Assembly: GCF_009762775.1 (NCBI RefSeq)
Contig: NZ_CP046401.1
Span: forward strand, 4,674,001-4,738,000
DNA: 64,000 bases
Direction: 5' to 3'
Origin: Maribellus comscasis
GTDB taxonomy: Bacteria; Bacteroidota; Bacteroidia; Bacteroidales; Prolixibacteraceae
This document shows, piece by piece, positions 46,953 to 54,254 of the stretch. Made by a program: the position numbers and the translations under genes. The notes below the pieces were generated by a model. That model was not told where the DNA came from. It was given only the letters and a program-made list of their open reading frames with translations, and searched no databases. How positions within the stretch are numbered: position 1 is the stretch's first letter; each line of letters starts with the position of its first letter.

Positions 46953-47374
46953 AGTATAAATAAAATTTGTAACGGAATTCTAAACCACAAATAAATGGGG
47001 CCGTTTCCCTGAAATGTTCCTTTCTGGTAGTCGATATGATTAATGGCTGCGTACACATTCGCCGGCAGAATAAGCAGGAAAAAAGCGATAAGCAACCATC
47101 CTGTCAATACTCTGAATGCAGGGAGAAAAAGTCCGAAAGCGGCGACAATCTCGATAACTCCTGTCAGGTAAACCAGTTCCGTTTTGAATGGAATAAATGA
47201 AGGAAGCATCATCGACATCCCTTTTGTAAAAACAAAATGCCCCATTGCCGTAAAAACAAGCATTGCAGACATCGCAATTCGGCCCGGAAGAGCAAATTCA
47301 AAATTTCCACGGAATACCTTTGTTCCCAAAACCGATATAATAAATACACTAAGCAGCACAACAAATGGTTTCAT
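46922..47374 (-). CDS. DoxX-family membrane protein
   Basis: About 150 residues from the Met at 47374 (the frame extends to 47404). Four hydrophobic segments are visible: FVVLLSVFIISVLGTKV, IAMSAMLVFTAMGHFVF, LVYLTGVIEIVAAFGLFLP and LTGWLLIAFFLLILPANVYA, with a last IPLQILFILWIYFFAI. The pattern matches DoxX-like proteins, small inner-membrane proteins with roles in thiol stress or quinone chemistry. It precedes the disrupted methyltransferase, and a Crp/Fnr regulator gene lies upstream on the same strand, which may control it. Confidence 0.8.
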   Translation of the reverse strand: MKPFVVLLSVFIISVLGTKVFRGNFEFALPGRIAMSAMLVFTAMGHFVFTKGMSMMLPSFIPFKTELVYLTGVIEIVAAFGLFLPAFRVLTGWLLIAFFLLILPANVYAAINHIDYQKGTFQGNGPIYLWFRIPLQILFILWIYFFAIKS

Positions 47375-47434
47375 AGCTAAAAGTCTTTGTTTGCAAAGTT
47401 GCACTGAATTGATAAGTAAAACAATGAACCAGGG

Positions 47435-48001
47435 TTAAGAAATTCTCTTTCGTATTCTGCTTAAAGCCTGCGGAGTGATTCCAATATATGATGCAATGTA
47501 TTTTAACGGAATTTGTTTGATAAGTTCGGGGTGGGAAGAAAAGAGGTCGAGGTAACGTTCTTCGGCCGTTCTGTTTAGCAAAGAGATTTCGCGGTTTGAT
47601 TTTATCAGAAAAAGCCTTTCTGCATTCCGTCTGCCCAATTCGTTTCCCATGCTGGTGGTTTCATAAACTTTCTGCAAATCCTGATAGTGTATCCTGTACA
47701 AGGTGGTTTGTGTAATGGTTTCAACCTGGTAAGGACACGGTTGTTGGCTTAAAAAGGAATCATAAGCACTTACAAAATCATTTTGGAATACGAATCCAAA
47801 AGTCAGGTCACTGCTTGTTTCCGAAATATAAAATCGTACGACTCTGTTTTCAACAAAAGACAAATACTTTTCTACGTCGCTCTGTTTTAAAATGATACCT
47901 TTTTTTGTAAAGGTCTTTTTGATTAGCTTGGAACTAAAAAACTCCCAGTCATGGCCTGTCATTTCAACAAAATTCTGCAGGTATTTTCTTATTTGGTTCA
48001 T
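47435..48001 (-). CDS. Crp/Fnr-family transcriptional regulator
   Basis: 188 residues. The cyclic-nucleotide-binding-like domain covers about 20-120 (FTKKGIILKQSDVEKYLSFV, GFVFQNDFVSAYDSFL), then the helical linker, and a C-terminal HTH with QIPLKYIASYIGITPQALSRI. It is a second regulator of the same short type as the one at 39598; the HTH ends are nearly the same (YIASYxGITPxxLSRIRK). No Fe-S cysteine cluster is present. The DoxX gene lies just downstream on the same strand and is the likely target. Confidence 0.85.
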   Translation of the reverse strand: MNQIRKYLQNFVEMTGHDWEFFSSKLIKKTFTKKGIILKQSDVEKYLSFVENRVVRFYISETSSDLTFGFVFQNDFVSAYDSFLSQQPCPYQVETITQTTLYRIHYQDLQKVYETTSMGNELGRRNAERLFLIKSNREISLLNRTAEERYLDLFSSHPELIKQIPLKYIASYIGITPQALSRIRKRIS

Positions 48002-48099
48002 AAGCTCACTTTTATTTGTGCATTTGAAATGAAAAGTACTGCAACAGTATCATCTGTTTTTGGCATAAAAGGTTGCTAAGCTACTGTAAAACCTGGTTA

Positions 48100-48474
48100 T
48101 TATATTTTTATAATCCCGTTTCTGTATAAATTCAAAGCCTGGTTTAAAATGGTTTCAATTGTATTCAGGGGGAGGTCTTTGTTTGGATTTACCCTGAAAA
48201 TTTTCATTCTTGATCGATTTCCGGTTTCCAGCCGAGGGTGATTGAGATGTTTTCCTTCTACCATAAGCATATAAGGTTCATGTGTTTTTTTGTCTGTCCA
48301 GAGGTAACAGAACATTTTTTTTCTGTAACAAAAACACGGCATGCCATATTTTTTTGTTTCGGTTACATTGTTATCCTGTTGGAGAATGATATTCCGCAAA
48401 GCCAGCAAACAACTTCGGTTTGGCTCTTCACTACTTAAATAAAAATTGTCTAATGCTTTCATTATGGTTTTCAA
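48100..48474 (-). CDS. DUF1801 (YdhG-like) domain protein
   Basis: 124 residues, no signal. KALDNFYLSSEEPNRSCLLA at the start, ETKKYGMPCFCYRKKMFCYL in the middle, and EPYMLMVEGKHLNHPRL match the DUF1801/YdhG fold, whose members are small cytoplasmic proteins sometimes linked to iron (frataxin-like shape) without firm function. An internal Met four codons in is an equally good start. It stands alone between a Crp/Fnr regulator and the EF-G gene. Confidence 0.75.
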   Translation of the reverse strand: MKTIMKALDNFYLSSEEPNRSCLLALRNIILQQDNNVTETKKYGMPCFCYRKKMFCYLWTDKKTHEPYMLMVEGKHLNHPRLETGNRSRMKIFRVNPNKDLPLNTIETILNQALNLYRNGIIKI

Positions 48475-48596
48475 GTTACTCTAAATCATCTTAAAAATCA
48501 ATGAAAGGTTTTGTTTGGTTTTTGTTTCCGGAAAGGATGAAACAAATTTTCTGCAGGAGTTGAATTCTTTTTTTGTGTTTTAGATTGGCTATAAGA

Positions 48597-48626
48597 AAGA
48601 AAACCCCGGTTCAAAAACCGGGGCCT
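48597..48626 (-). terminator. Rho-independent terminator of the EF-G paralogue gene
   Basis: AACCCCGGTT pairs with AACCGGGG (48601-48622) around a short A-rich loop. On the minus strand the stem is followed by TTTTCTTTC. It lies about 40 bases after the stop codon at 48663. Confidence 0.85.
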
Positions 48627-48662
48627 TCATCTAGTTTATAGTAAAATGGATTAGAAAATGGT

Positions 48663-50816
48663 CTATTCTTCTTCCTGCTCAGCTTCGTAAGCTTTTAACA
48701 GTTCATCCTGAACATCAGCAGGAACTTTTTCGTACCCGTCGAAACTGATGTCAAATACTCCTCGTCCTCCGGTAATTGAACTTAACGAAGTGGTGTATTT
48801 ATTCATCTCTTTTAACGGAACTTTTGCGGTAATTTTTTCCATTCCTTTTTCAGAGCCCATTCCCATAATCATGGCACGGCGTCCCTGCAGGTCACTCATT
48901 ACATCCCCCATTCTGTCTGAAGGAACCCATACATTCAAATCGTAAATTGGCTCCAGGATTTTAGGCCCGGCGTTTTTAAAAGCCATACTAAATGCATTAC
49001 GACCGGCAAGTTTAAACGAAATCTCGTTTGAGTCTACCGGGTGCATTTTACCATCGTAAACATATACACGGATATCGCGGGCATAGGAACCGGTAAGCGG
49101 GCCTTCTTCCATTTTTTCCATAATCCCTTTCAGGATGGCCGGCATAAAACGGGCATCGATTGAACCACCAACAATACAGTTACAGTAAATCAATTTACCA
49201 CCCCATGAAAGTTTGTGCTCTTCAACGGCACGAACGGAGAGTTTCTGTTCTTTGTCGCCAAATTTGAACATTGATTTTGGTTCGCTACCATCTTCATAGG
49301 GTTCAATAACCAGGTGGACTTCCCCAAACTGCCCTGCACCACCCGATTGTTTTTTATGGCGGTAGTCAGCCTGAGCCGCTTTGGTAATGGTTTCGCGGTA
49401 TGGAATTTTGGGTTGAAGATAATTTACTTCAATCTTATGTACATTGTCAAAATACCATTTTAATACATTGGTGTGGTATTCTCCCTGACAGTGAACCAGC
49501 AACTGTTTTAATTCCTTTGAATAATCAATAATAAATGTAGGATCTTCATATTTTAGTTTATTCAAAACTTCACCTACTTTTTCATCATCGGAATCGTTTA
49601 CGGCTTTTACTGCCACGGTATGTCTTGATGAAGGGAAAGTTATCGGTTCAAATTTTGTATCAGCTTCTTTTGTTGTAAGCGTTTGGTTAAATTTGGTTTC
49701 CTTTAATTTAACGGTACAACCTAAATCGCCGGCAACCAGCTCATCTACCTTTTCACGGTTTTTACCGGCCGCAACAAATACTTGCGATAAACGTTCCTTG
49801 TTTCCTGATTTGCTGTTGATTAAGTCGAGTCCTTCACTAATTTTTCCGGACATTACTTTGAAATAGGTAATTTCACCAACGTGAGATTCAACAGTAGTTT
49901 TAAAAACAAATAAACTTGGAGGTTCCGATTCTTCCATTTTAACAGCTTTGCCGCTAACTACATTCCGCATTTCTCTTTCGTTTGGTGCGGGAGCTATATT
50001 GGCAATGAATTCGAGCAGGCGGCCTGCACCGATACCTTTTTTGGCTGTAGTACAAAATACCGGATACAAATCGCGTTGCAGCATTCCCAGTTTCATGCCT
50101 TTGCGCATCTCGTCTTCAGTTAAACTGCCCTTGTCAAAATACAGTTCCATTAAAGCTTCTTCATTCTCGGCAGCCATCTCAACCAGTTCGTTGTGCAGTT
50201 CTTCTGCTTTTTCCATTTCCGAATCCGGAATATCCAGAATTTCTACTTCGCCTTTATCGTTGTATTTGTACATTTTCATTTTCAATACATCGATAACGGA
50301 AGAAAAACTTGGACCGGCATCAACCGGGTATTGTACGATGGTTACTTTGTTTCCAAAAGTTGCTTTGCACTGGTCGAGCGCAGCATCAAAATTTGAATTG
50401 TCGTGATCAAGCTGGTTAAAAACAAAAACCATCGGAGAGTTCATTGCTTCGGCATGACGGCCTGCAGCTTCGGTACCTGCTTCAACACCGTTAGTCGCAT
50501 TAACTAACATTAAACTCAGGTCGGTTACATTTAACGAAGAAACAACACCACCACATAAATCATCCATTCCCGGAGTGTCGAGAATATTGATTTTCACACC
50601 ATTTTTTTCTGTATATAATAAAGTTGGCAGTACTGAGTTGCCATAATCGTGTTCAATATCGGTATAATCCGAAACGGTATTTTTTGCCGTTACCTCACCT
50701 TTTCTGTTAATCACTCCACCCTCGAAAAGCATAGCTTCAGCAAGGGTGGTTTTCCCACTGCCAGCATTACCCAACAGTGCAATGTTTCTGATTTGATTTG
50801 TTTTATAAACTTTCAC
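48663..50816 (-). CDS. Elongation factor G-like translational GTPase (EF-G paralogue)
   Basis: 717 residues, normal EF-G size, starting at a GTG codon. The GTPase domain has GNAGSGKTTLAEAM (G1), DTPGMDDLCGG (G3) and FNQLDHDNSNFD at the G4 position, where canonical EF-G has NKxD. Later domains follow: FVFKTTVESHVGEITYFKVM (domain II), VHCQGEYHTNVLKWYF (domain III), KKQSGGAGQFGEVHLVIEPY (domain IV) and LEPIYDLNVWVPSDRMGDVM (domain V). The N-Q-L-D change and overall divergence from housekeeping FusA suggest a second, EF-G2-type factor with a translocation, recycling or stress role. It is a single gene with its own terminator. Confidence 0.88.
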   Translation of the reverse strand: MKVYKTNQIRNIALLGNAGSGKTTLAEAMLFEGGVINRKGEVTAKNTVSDYTDIEHDYGNSVLPTLLYTEKNGVKINILDTPGMDDLCGGVVSSLNVTDLSLMLVNATNGVEAGTEAAGRHAEAMNSPMVFVFNQLDHDNSNFDAALDQCKATFGNKVTIVQYPVDAGPSFSSVIDVLKMKMYKYNDKGEVEILDIPDSEMEKAEELHNELVEMAAENEEALMELYFDKGSLTEDEMRKGMKLGMLQRDLYPVFCTTAKKGIGAGRLLEFIANIAPAPNEREMRNVVSGKAVKMEESEPPSLFVFKTTVESHVGEITYFKVMSGKISEGLDLINSKSGNKERLSQVFVAAGKNREKVDELVAGDLGCTVKLKETKFNQTLTTKEADTKFEPITFPSSRHTVAVKAVNDSDDEKVGEVLNKLKYEDPTFIIDYSKELKQLLVHCQGEYHTNVLKWYFDNVHKIEVNYLQPKIPYRETITKAAQADYRHKKQSGGAGQFGEVHLVIEPYEDGSEPKSMFKFGDKEQKLSVRAVEEHKLSWGGKLIYCNCIVGGSIDARFMPAILKGIMEKMEEGPLTGSYARDIRVYVYDGKMHPVDSNEISFKLAGRNAFSMAFKNAGPKILEPIYDLNVWVPSDRMGDVMSDLQGRRAMIMGMGSEKGMEKITAKVPLKEMNKYTTSLSSITGGRGVFDISFDGYEKVPADVQDELLKAYEAEQEEE

Positions 50817-51283
50817 GTGTATATGTTTTAGTTAATATTTTAAATATTTACAGATTATTTGTTAATACTGTATTTCTATCCAAATTTTTTAATCATTTCC
50901 GGCATGAAAATTTACTTCTTTGTAAAGTGAATTTTTCCCATTTTCCTTTCCCGTTTTTCGGAAGTTTTATAAAAAAGGTCACCAAAATTAGTAATAATTT
51001 ATTAACAATCAAGTTCCATGAATTTGCGAGTTAATGTTATACAACTATATTTTTTTTACTGTTTTCTTTAAGCAATTATAATTCAGTTGTTTAAATGTTT
51101 TCGCTAATAGGCTGATGTTGAGTTAATGTTCTTATATTCAGATGATTGATTTGTTTCTTTTGAGGCTGTTGAATAAATATGATGTTAATTGATCGTATAA
51201 AAAGAAAGCAAGAAGTATTTATACAATTAATCAGCTTTTTATATGTTTTATTTAGACTGAATAAAAAAAGTTTTAAAAAATTG
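50817..51283. other. 467-base AT-rich divergent intergenic region
   Basis: It separates the minus-strand EF-G gene from the sulfur operon leader. A longer frame runs through it from 51179 in frame with the leader peptide, but its start lies before the promoter at 51284-51313, so it is not expected to be translated. Nothing else was recognised. Confidence 0.45.
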
Positions 51284-51313
51284 TTTGAAAAGAAAAATAT
51301 TCATTTACATTTG
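51284..51313 (+). promoter_or_regulatory. Bacteroidota-type promoter of the sulfite reduction operon
   Basis: TTTG at 51284-51287 and TACATTTG at 51306-51313 match the -33 TTTG and -7 TAnnTTTG boxes with an 18-base spacer. The predicted transcript starts near 51320, about 18 bases before the leader ORF. Confidence 0.65.
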
Positions 51314-51337
51314 CAATGTGATAAAAGTCATAAAAAA

Positions 51338-51436
51338 ATGAAGCAGTATTCTTCTGAAATAAAATTGAATCCGATGGCATGTATGATGTGTATGTGTTGT
51401 CATATTCATTTTATGCGGAAGGAAATTAAAATTTGA
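51338..51436 (+). CDS. Cys/Met-rich leader peptide of the sulfite reduction operon
   Basis: A 32-residue frame starts at ATG 51338, about 18 bases after the expected transcription start. Residues 13-22 read MACMMCMCCH: four Cys and four Met codons within ten (six Met in the whole peptide). Cys is normally among the rarest residues, so a run like this is characteristic of leader peptides that sense charged tRNA-Cys. The stop (51434-51436) is 26 bases before the terminator stem. A longer frame from 51179 exists but begins upstream of the promoter. It probably has no function as a protein. It precedes genes for sulfide synthesis, whose end products are cysteine and methionine. Confidence 0.65.
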   Translation: MKQYSSEIKLNPMACMMCMCCHIHFMRKEIKI

Positions 51437-51472
51437 GAGTATATAATTAGTTAAGATTTATTGCCCTTCTGC
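51415..51472 (+). promoter_or_regulatory. Candidate antiterminator pairing
   Basis: GCGGAAGG at 51415-51422 can pair with CCTTCTGC at 51465-51472, the 5' arm of the terminator (8 pairs, one G-U). The segment lies 15 bases after the last Cys codon. A ribosome stalled on the Cys codons would leave it free, whereas one reaching the stop codon would tend to cover it. A weaker upstream hairpin (GCAT 51377-51380 plus ATGA 51383-51386 with TCAT 51406-51409 plus ATGC 51413-51416) could hold it when the leader is not translated. The structures were judged by eye. Confidence 0.5.
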
Positions 51473-51498
51473 AAACAGCAGAGGGGCTTTTTGTTTTT
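51463..51498 (+). terminator. Intrinsic terminator in the leader (attenuator)
   Basis: GCCCTTCTGC (51463-51472) pairs with GCAGAGGGGC (51478-51487), ten pairs with one G-U, around a 5-base loop, then TTTTTGTTTTT. It lies between the leader peptide and the first structural gene, so transcription of the operon must pass it. Confidence 0.88.
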
Positions 51499-51579
51499 AC
51501 AGGGGTGAATGTTTAAACCTTAAAAATAACTGAGGTTGGAAGAAAATATAAAAATAAGTAGACTTTATCTTGAAAATTT

Positions 51580-51843
51580 ATGGTTGTGAATAAGAATCGG
51601 AGCAGTGAAAAAATAAGGGAGAAAAAGAGCCGGAGCATTGTAAAAACTATTTCGTGGCGAACGATAGGAACTATTGATACCATAATAATTTCGTGGATAA
51701 TTGTGGGAAATGTGAATTTTGCCATAACCATTGGCGGGGTTGAGTTGTTTACTAAAATGGCACTTTACTTTTTACACGAAAGAGCCTGGAATAAAAGCAA
51801 CTTCGGCAGGGTTAAAGAAGTGCCCGTTGAATACGAAATTTAA
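51580..51843 (+). CDS. DUF2061 membrane protein of the sulfur assimilation operon
   Basis: 87 residues. The SRSIVKTISWRTIGTIDTII motif and one to two hydrophobic segments (IIISWIIVGNVNFAITIGGV), followed by KMALYFLHERAWNK, are the DUF2061 signature. The family is often found beside, or fused to, sulfate activation genes (cysN, cysC), which fits its place here as the first gene after the attenuator. The molecular role is unknown; a membrane partner of sulfate or sulfite metabolism is inferred. It is 11 bases before the siroheme gene. Confidence 0.85.
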   Translation: MVVNKNRSSEKIREKKSRSIVKTISWRTIGTIDTIIISWIIVGNVNFAITIGGVELFTKMALYFLHERAWNKSNFGRVKEVPVEYEI

Positions 51844-51854
51844 TAAATACAACA

Positions 51855-52313
51855 ATGAAGAAGAATTTTCTGCCAATTTCCATCAATATTGAAGGGCAAA
51901 AAATTTTAATTGTCGGAGGCGGAGAAAGCGCCTTTAAAAAGTTAAAAATACTACAGCGTTTTGGAGCAGAGGTTGAGGTGTTAGCCATCGATGTTTCAGA
52001 TGAAATAAAACAAAGCGGAATAAAGTATTTTGAAACTGCATACCAAAAAAAGTATTTGACAGGATATTTGATGTTGTATTCCTGTACCAATAATTATGAA
52101 CTGGATAAACAGATTCTTTCAGATGGAGAAAAAATGGGGGTTTTGGTAAATATTCACGACAAACCTGAACTGTGCCAGTTTGTTTCGCCGGCCATATATA
52201 AAAATGGTAAAATGACGGTTGCTGTTGCTTCAAATGGCGAAGATGTATATGAGTCGATTCGGCTTCGAAATAAAATCAGTGAATTTCTAACAGATAATTT
52301 TCATAAAAACTAA
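51855..52313 (+). CDS. Precorrin-2 dehydrogenase / sirohydrochlorin ferrochelatase-like (siroheme synthesis)
   Basis: 152 residues, the size of the dehydrogenase domain of CysG alone. FLPISINIEGQKILIVGGGE gives the NAD-binding loop. Then AFKKLKILQRFGAEVEVLA, VLVNIHDKPELCQFVSPAIY and VAVASNGEDVYESIRLRNKI match Met8p/SirC-type enzymes. It oxidises precorrin-2 to sirohydrochlorin and may insert iron to make siroheme, the cofactor of the CysI protein encoded two genes later. The gap to cysJ is a single base, so translation is probably coupled. Confidence 0.88.
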   Translation: MKKNFLPISINIEGQKILIVGGGESAFKKLKILQRFGAEVEVLAIDVSDEIKQSGIKYFETAYQKKYLTGYLMLYSCTNNYELDKQILSDGEKMGVLVNIHDKPELCQFVSPAIYKNGKMTVAVASNGEDVYESIRLRNKISEFLTDNFHKN

Positions 52314-52314
52314 A

Positions 52315-54141
52315 ATGAGTTTAAAATCGAATCCATTAAGTGAAAAGCAGAAAATTGCTTTAAATGAATTGGTGAAAGATGTAACAGCCGAACAGATAAT
52401 TTGGCTGAACGGTTTTTTAGACGGACGACTGGCCGGACTAAATGGAAACGGAAGTCCTGTTGAGGTAACATCAGTACTTACCGAGGCTGTAAAGGAAACT
52501 ACAACAGTGGCAAATCTCACCATTCTGTTTGGTACCGAAACGGGAAATGCCGAAGAGGTAGCTCAAAAACTGGCTGAAAAAGCAAGTTTTAAAAATGTGG
52601 CTGTTAATGTGGTAGATATGTACGATTATGATCCTAAAAAATTAAAAGATGAAGAAAATGTTGCAATTATAGTTAGTACTCACGGCGAAGGAGAACCACC
52701 TGATATGGCGGAAGAGTTTCATAAATTTGTTACAGGGAAACGTCTTCCCAAGCTCGAAAACTTGAGCTTCTCTGTCCTGGCATTGGGCGATAAAACTTAC
52801 CGAAACTTTTGCCAAACGGGTGAAGAGATTTATAATGCCTTAAAAAAGAATGGTGGCTTTCCTGCTACACCGCTGGCCAGGTGCGATGTTGATTACGAAG
52901 CCACTGCGGAAGTATGGATGAATAACCTGCTTATCAACTTAACACCTTCCGAAACAACAACAAAAGTTGAAACGGCAGTTGAAGAGACCACTGTTATTAC
53001 TTCGCCTCCAACCACCAAAGTTCCGGTTTCAGAATTTTCTAAAAAGAATCCTTTTGGTGCAATGGTGCTCGATAAAGTTCGAATTACCGGTAATGGTTCC
53101 GACAAGGAAGTGTATCATCTTGAACTTTCGCTTGAAGAGTCAGGATTAATATACGAGCCTGGAGATTCTGTTGGTGTGTTTACTAAAAATCCACCGGAAT
53201 TGGTTGACGATATTATTCAAAAATGCGGATTCGACCCGGAGAAAAACATTGCTTTTGGAGAAGAAGAGGTATCCTTGTTAAATGCACTCACCTACCATTA
53301 CGAAATTACTGTAATGACATTTGATGCATTACAGAAATATTATGAGAGGACAAAAAATCCGGAACTCAAAATAATTCTGGAAGATGACAAAAAGCTTGAC
53401 GAATATCTTTACGGATGCGACTTGCTTGACCTACTCGAAGATTTCCCGTTCGACTGGAACGTAAACAAACTGATTGAAATTTTGCGACCACTTCCTCCGC
53501 GTTTGTATTCCATTTCTTCAAGTATGGAAAGTGTTGGCGACGAGGTTCATATTACTGTTTCGGTCGTAAATTTTGAAAGGAAGAAACGGCAACGTTTTGG
53601 TGCCTGTTCATCCAATTTGGCTGATTTTATTGACCAGGATGATAAAATTCCGATTTATATAGAAAAAAATCCGGGTTTCAGATTGCCGGCTAACGGTGCC
53701 CGAATTATTATGGTTGGGGCGGGAACCGGAATCGCTCCTTACCGTGCATTTATGCAACAGCGTGAAAGTTTGGGAATGAAGGGAAATACTTGGTTGTTTT
53801 TTGGCGATCGCCGGTTTCAGTCCGATTTTTTGTACCAAACAGAATGGCAGAAGCTGTTGGAAAAGAAACTTCTGGAAAGAATGGATGTAGCTTTTTCACG
53901 CGATCAGGAAGAGAAAATTTATGTGCAGCATAAGTTAAAAGAGAATCGGAAGGAGATTTTTAACTGGATGGATAACGGGGCACATTTTTATCTCTGTGGA
54001 GACCGAAAAAATATGGCTAATGATGTAACAAGAACTTTCCTCGAAATAATTCGAACAGAAGGTGGTGTAAGTGAAGAACAAGCTGAAAAATATTTAAAAC
54101 AATTAAAAAAAGAAAAACGGTTTCAAACCGATGTATATTAA
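52315..54141 (+). CDS. cysJ: Assimilatory sulfite reductase (NADPH) flavoprotein subunit
   Basis: 608 residues. An N-terminal helical segment (ALNELVKDVTAEQIIWLNGF) is followed by a flavodoxin domain (FGTETGNAEEVAQKLAEKA, STHGEGEPPDMAEEFHKFV, LALGDKTYRNFC). The FAD-binding region (YEPGDSVGVFTKNPPELVD, RLYSISSSME) and the NADPH domain (VGAGTGIAPYRAFMQQRESL, LFFGDRRFQSDFLYQTEW, FYLCGDRKNMANDV) follow. The C-terminal FQTDVY ends in the aromatic residue that stacks on FAD. It passes electrons from NADPH to CysI for sulfite reduction to sulfide. All domains are complete. Confidence 0.93.
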   Translation: MSLKSNPLSEKQKIALNELVKDVTAEQIIWLNGFLDGRLAGLNGNGSPVEVTSVLTEAVKETTTVANLTILFGTETGNAEEVAQKLAEKASFKNVAVNVVDMYDYDPKKLKDEENVAIIVSTHGEGEPPDMAEEFHKFVTGKRLPKLENLSFSVLALGDKTYRNFCQTGEEIYNALKKNGGFPATPLARCDVDYEATAEVWMNNLLINLTPSETTTKVETAVEETTVITSPPTTKVPVSEFSKKNPFGAMVLDKVRITGNGSDKEVYHLELSLEESGLIYEPGDSVGVFTKNPPELVDDIIQKCGFDPEKNIAFGEEEVSLLNALTYHYEITVMTFDALQKYYERTKNPELKIILEDDKKLDEYLYGCDLLDLLEDFPFDWNVNKLIEILRPLPPRLYSISSSMESVGDEVHITVSVVNFERKKRQRFGACSSNLADFIDQDDKIPIYIEKNPGFRLPANGARIIMVGAGTGIAPYRAFMQQRESLGMKGNTWLFFGDRRFQSDFLYQTEWQKLLEKKLLERMDVAFSRDQEEKIYVQHKLKENRKEIFNWMDNGAHFYLCGDRKNMANDVTRTFLEIIRTEGGVSEEQAEKYLKQLKKEKRFQTDVY

Positions 54142-54254
54142 CAACTACTAATTATCCGGATTTACCTGAAAACTACTTTTTACTCTGAATGTCATTTTTT
54201 TTATTCGGGTAAATCACCGGAAGTTTTTTGATTTTATAACCTAAAGAGTTAATC

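Noticed and set aside
51179..51337. Extension of the leader peptide frame to an 85-residue protein
   Set aside because: The extra part lies upstream of and across the promoter boxes at 51284-51313, and its composition (Lys/Phe/Leu/Ile-rich, from AT-rich DNA) is that of random sequence.
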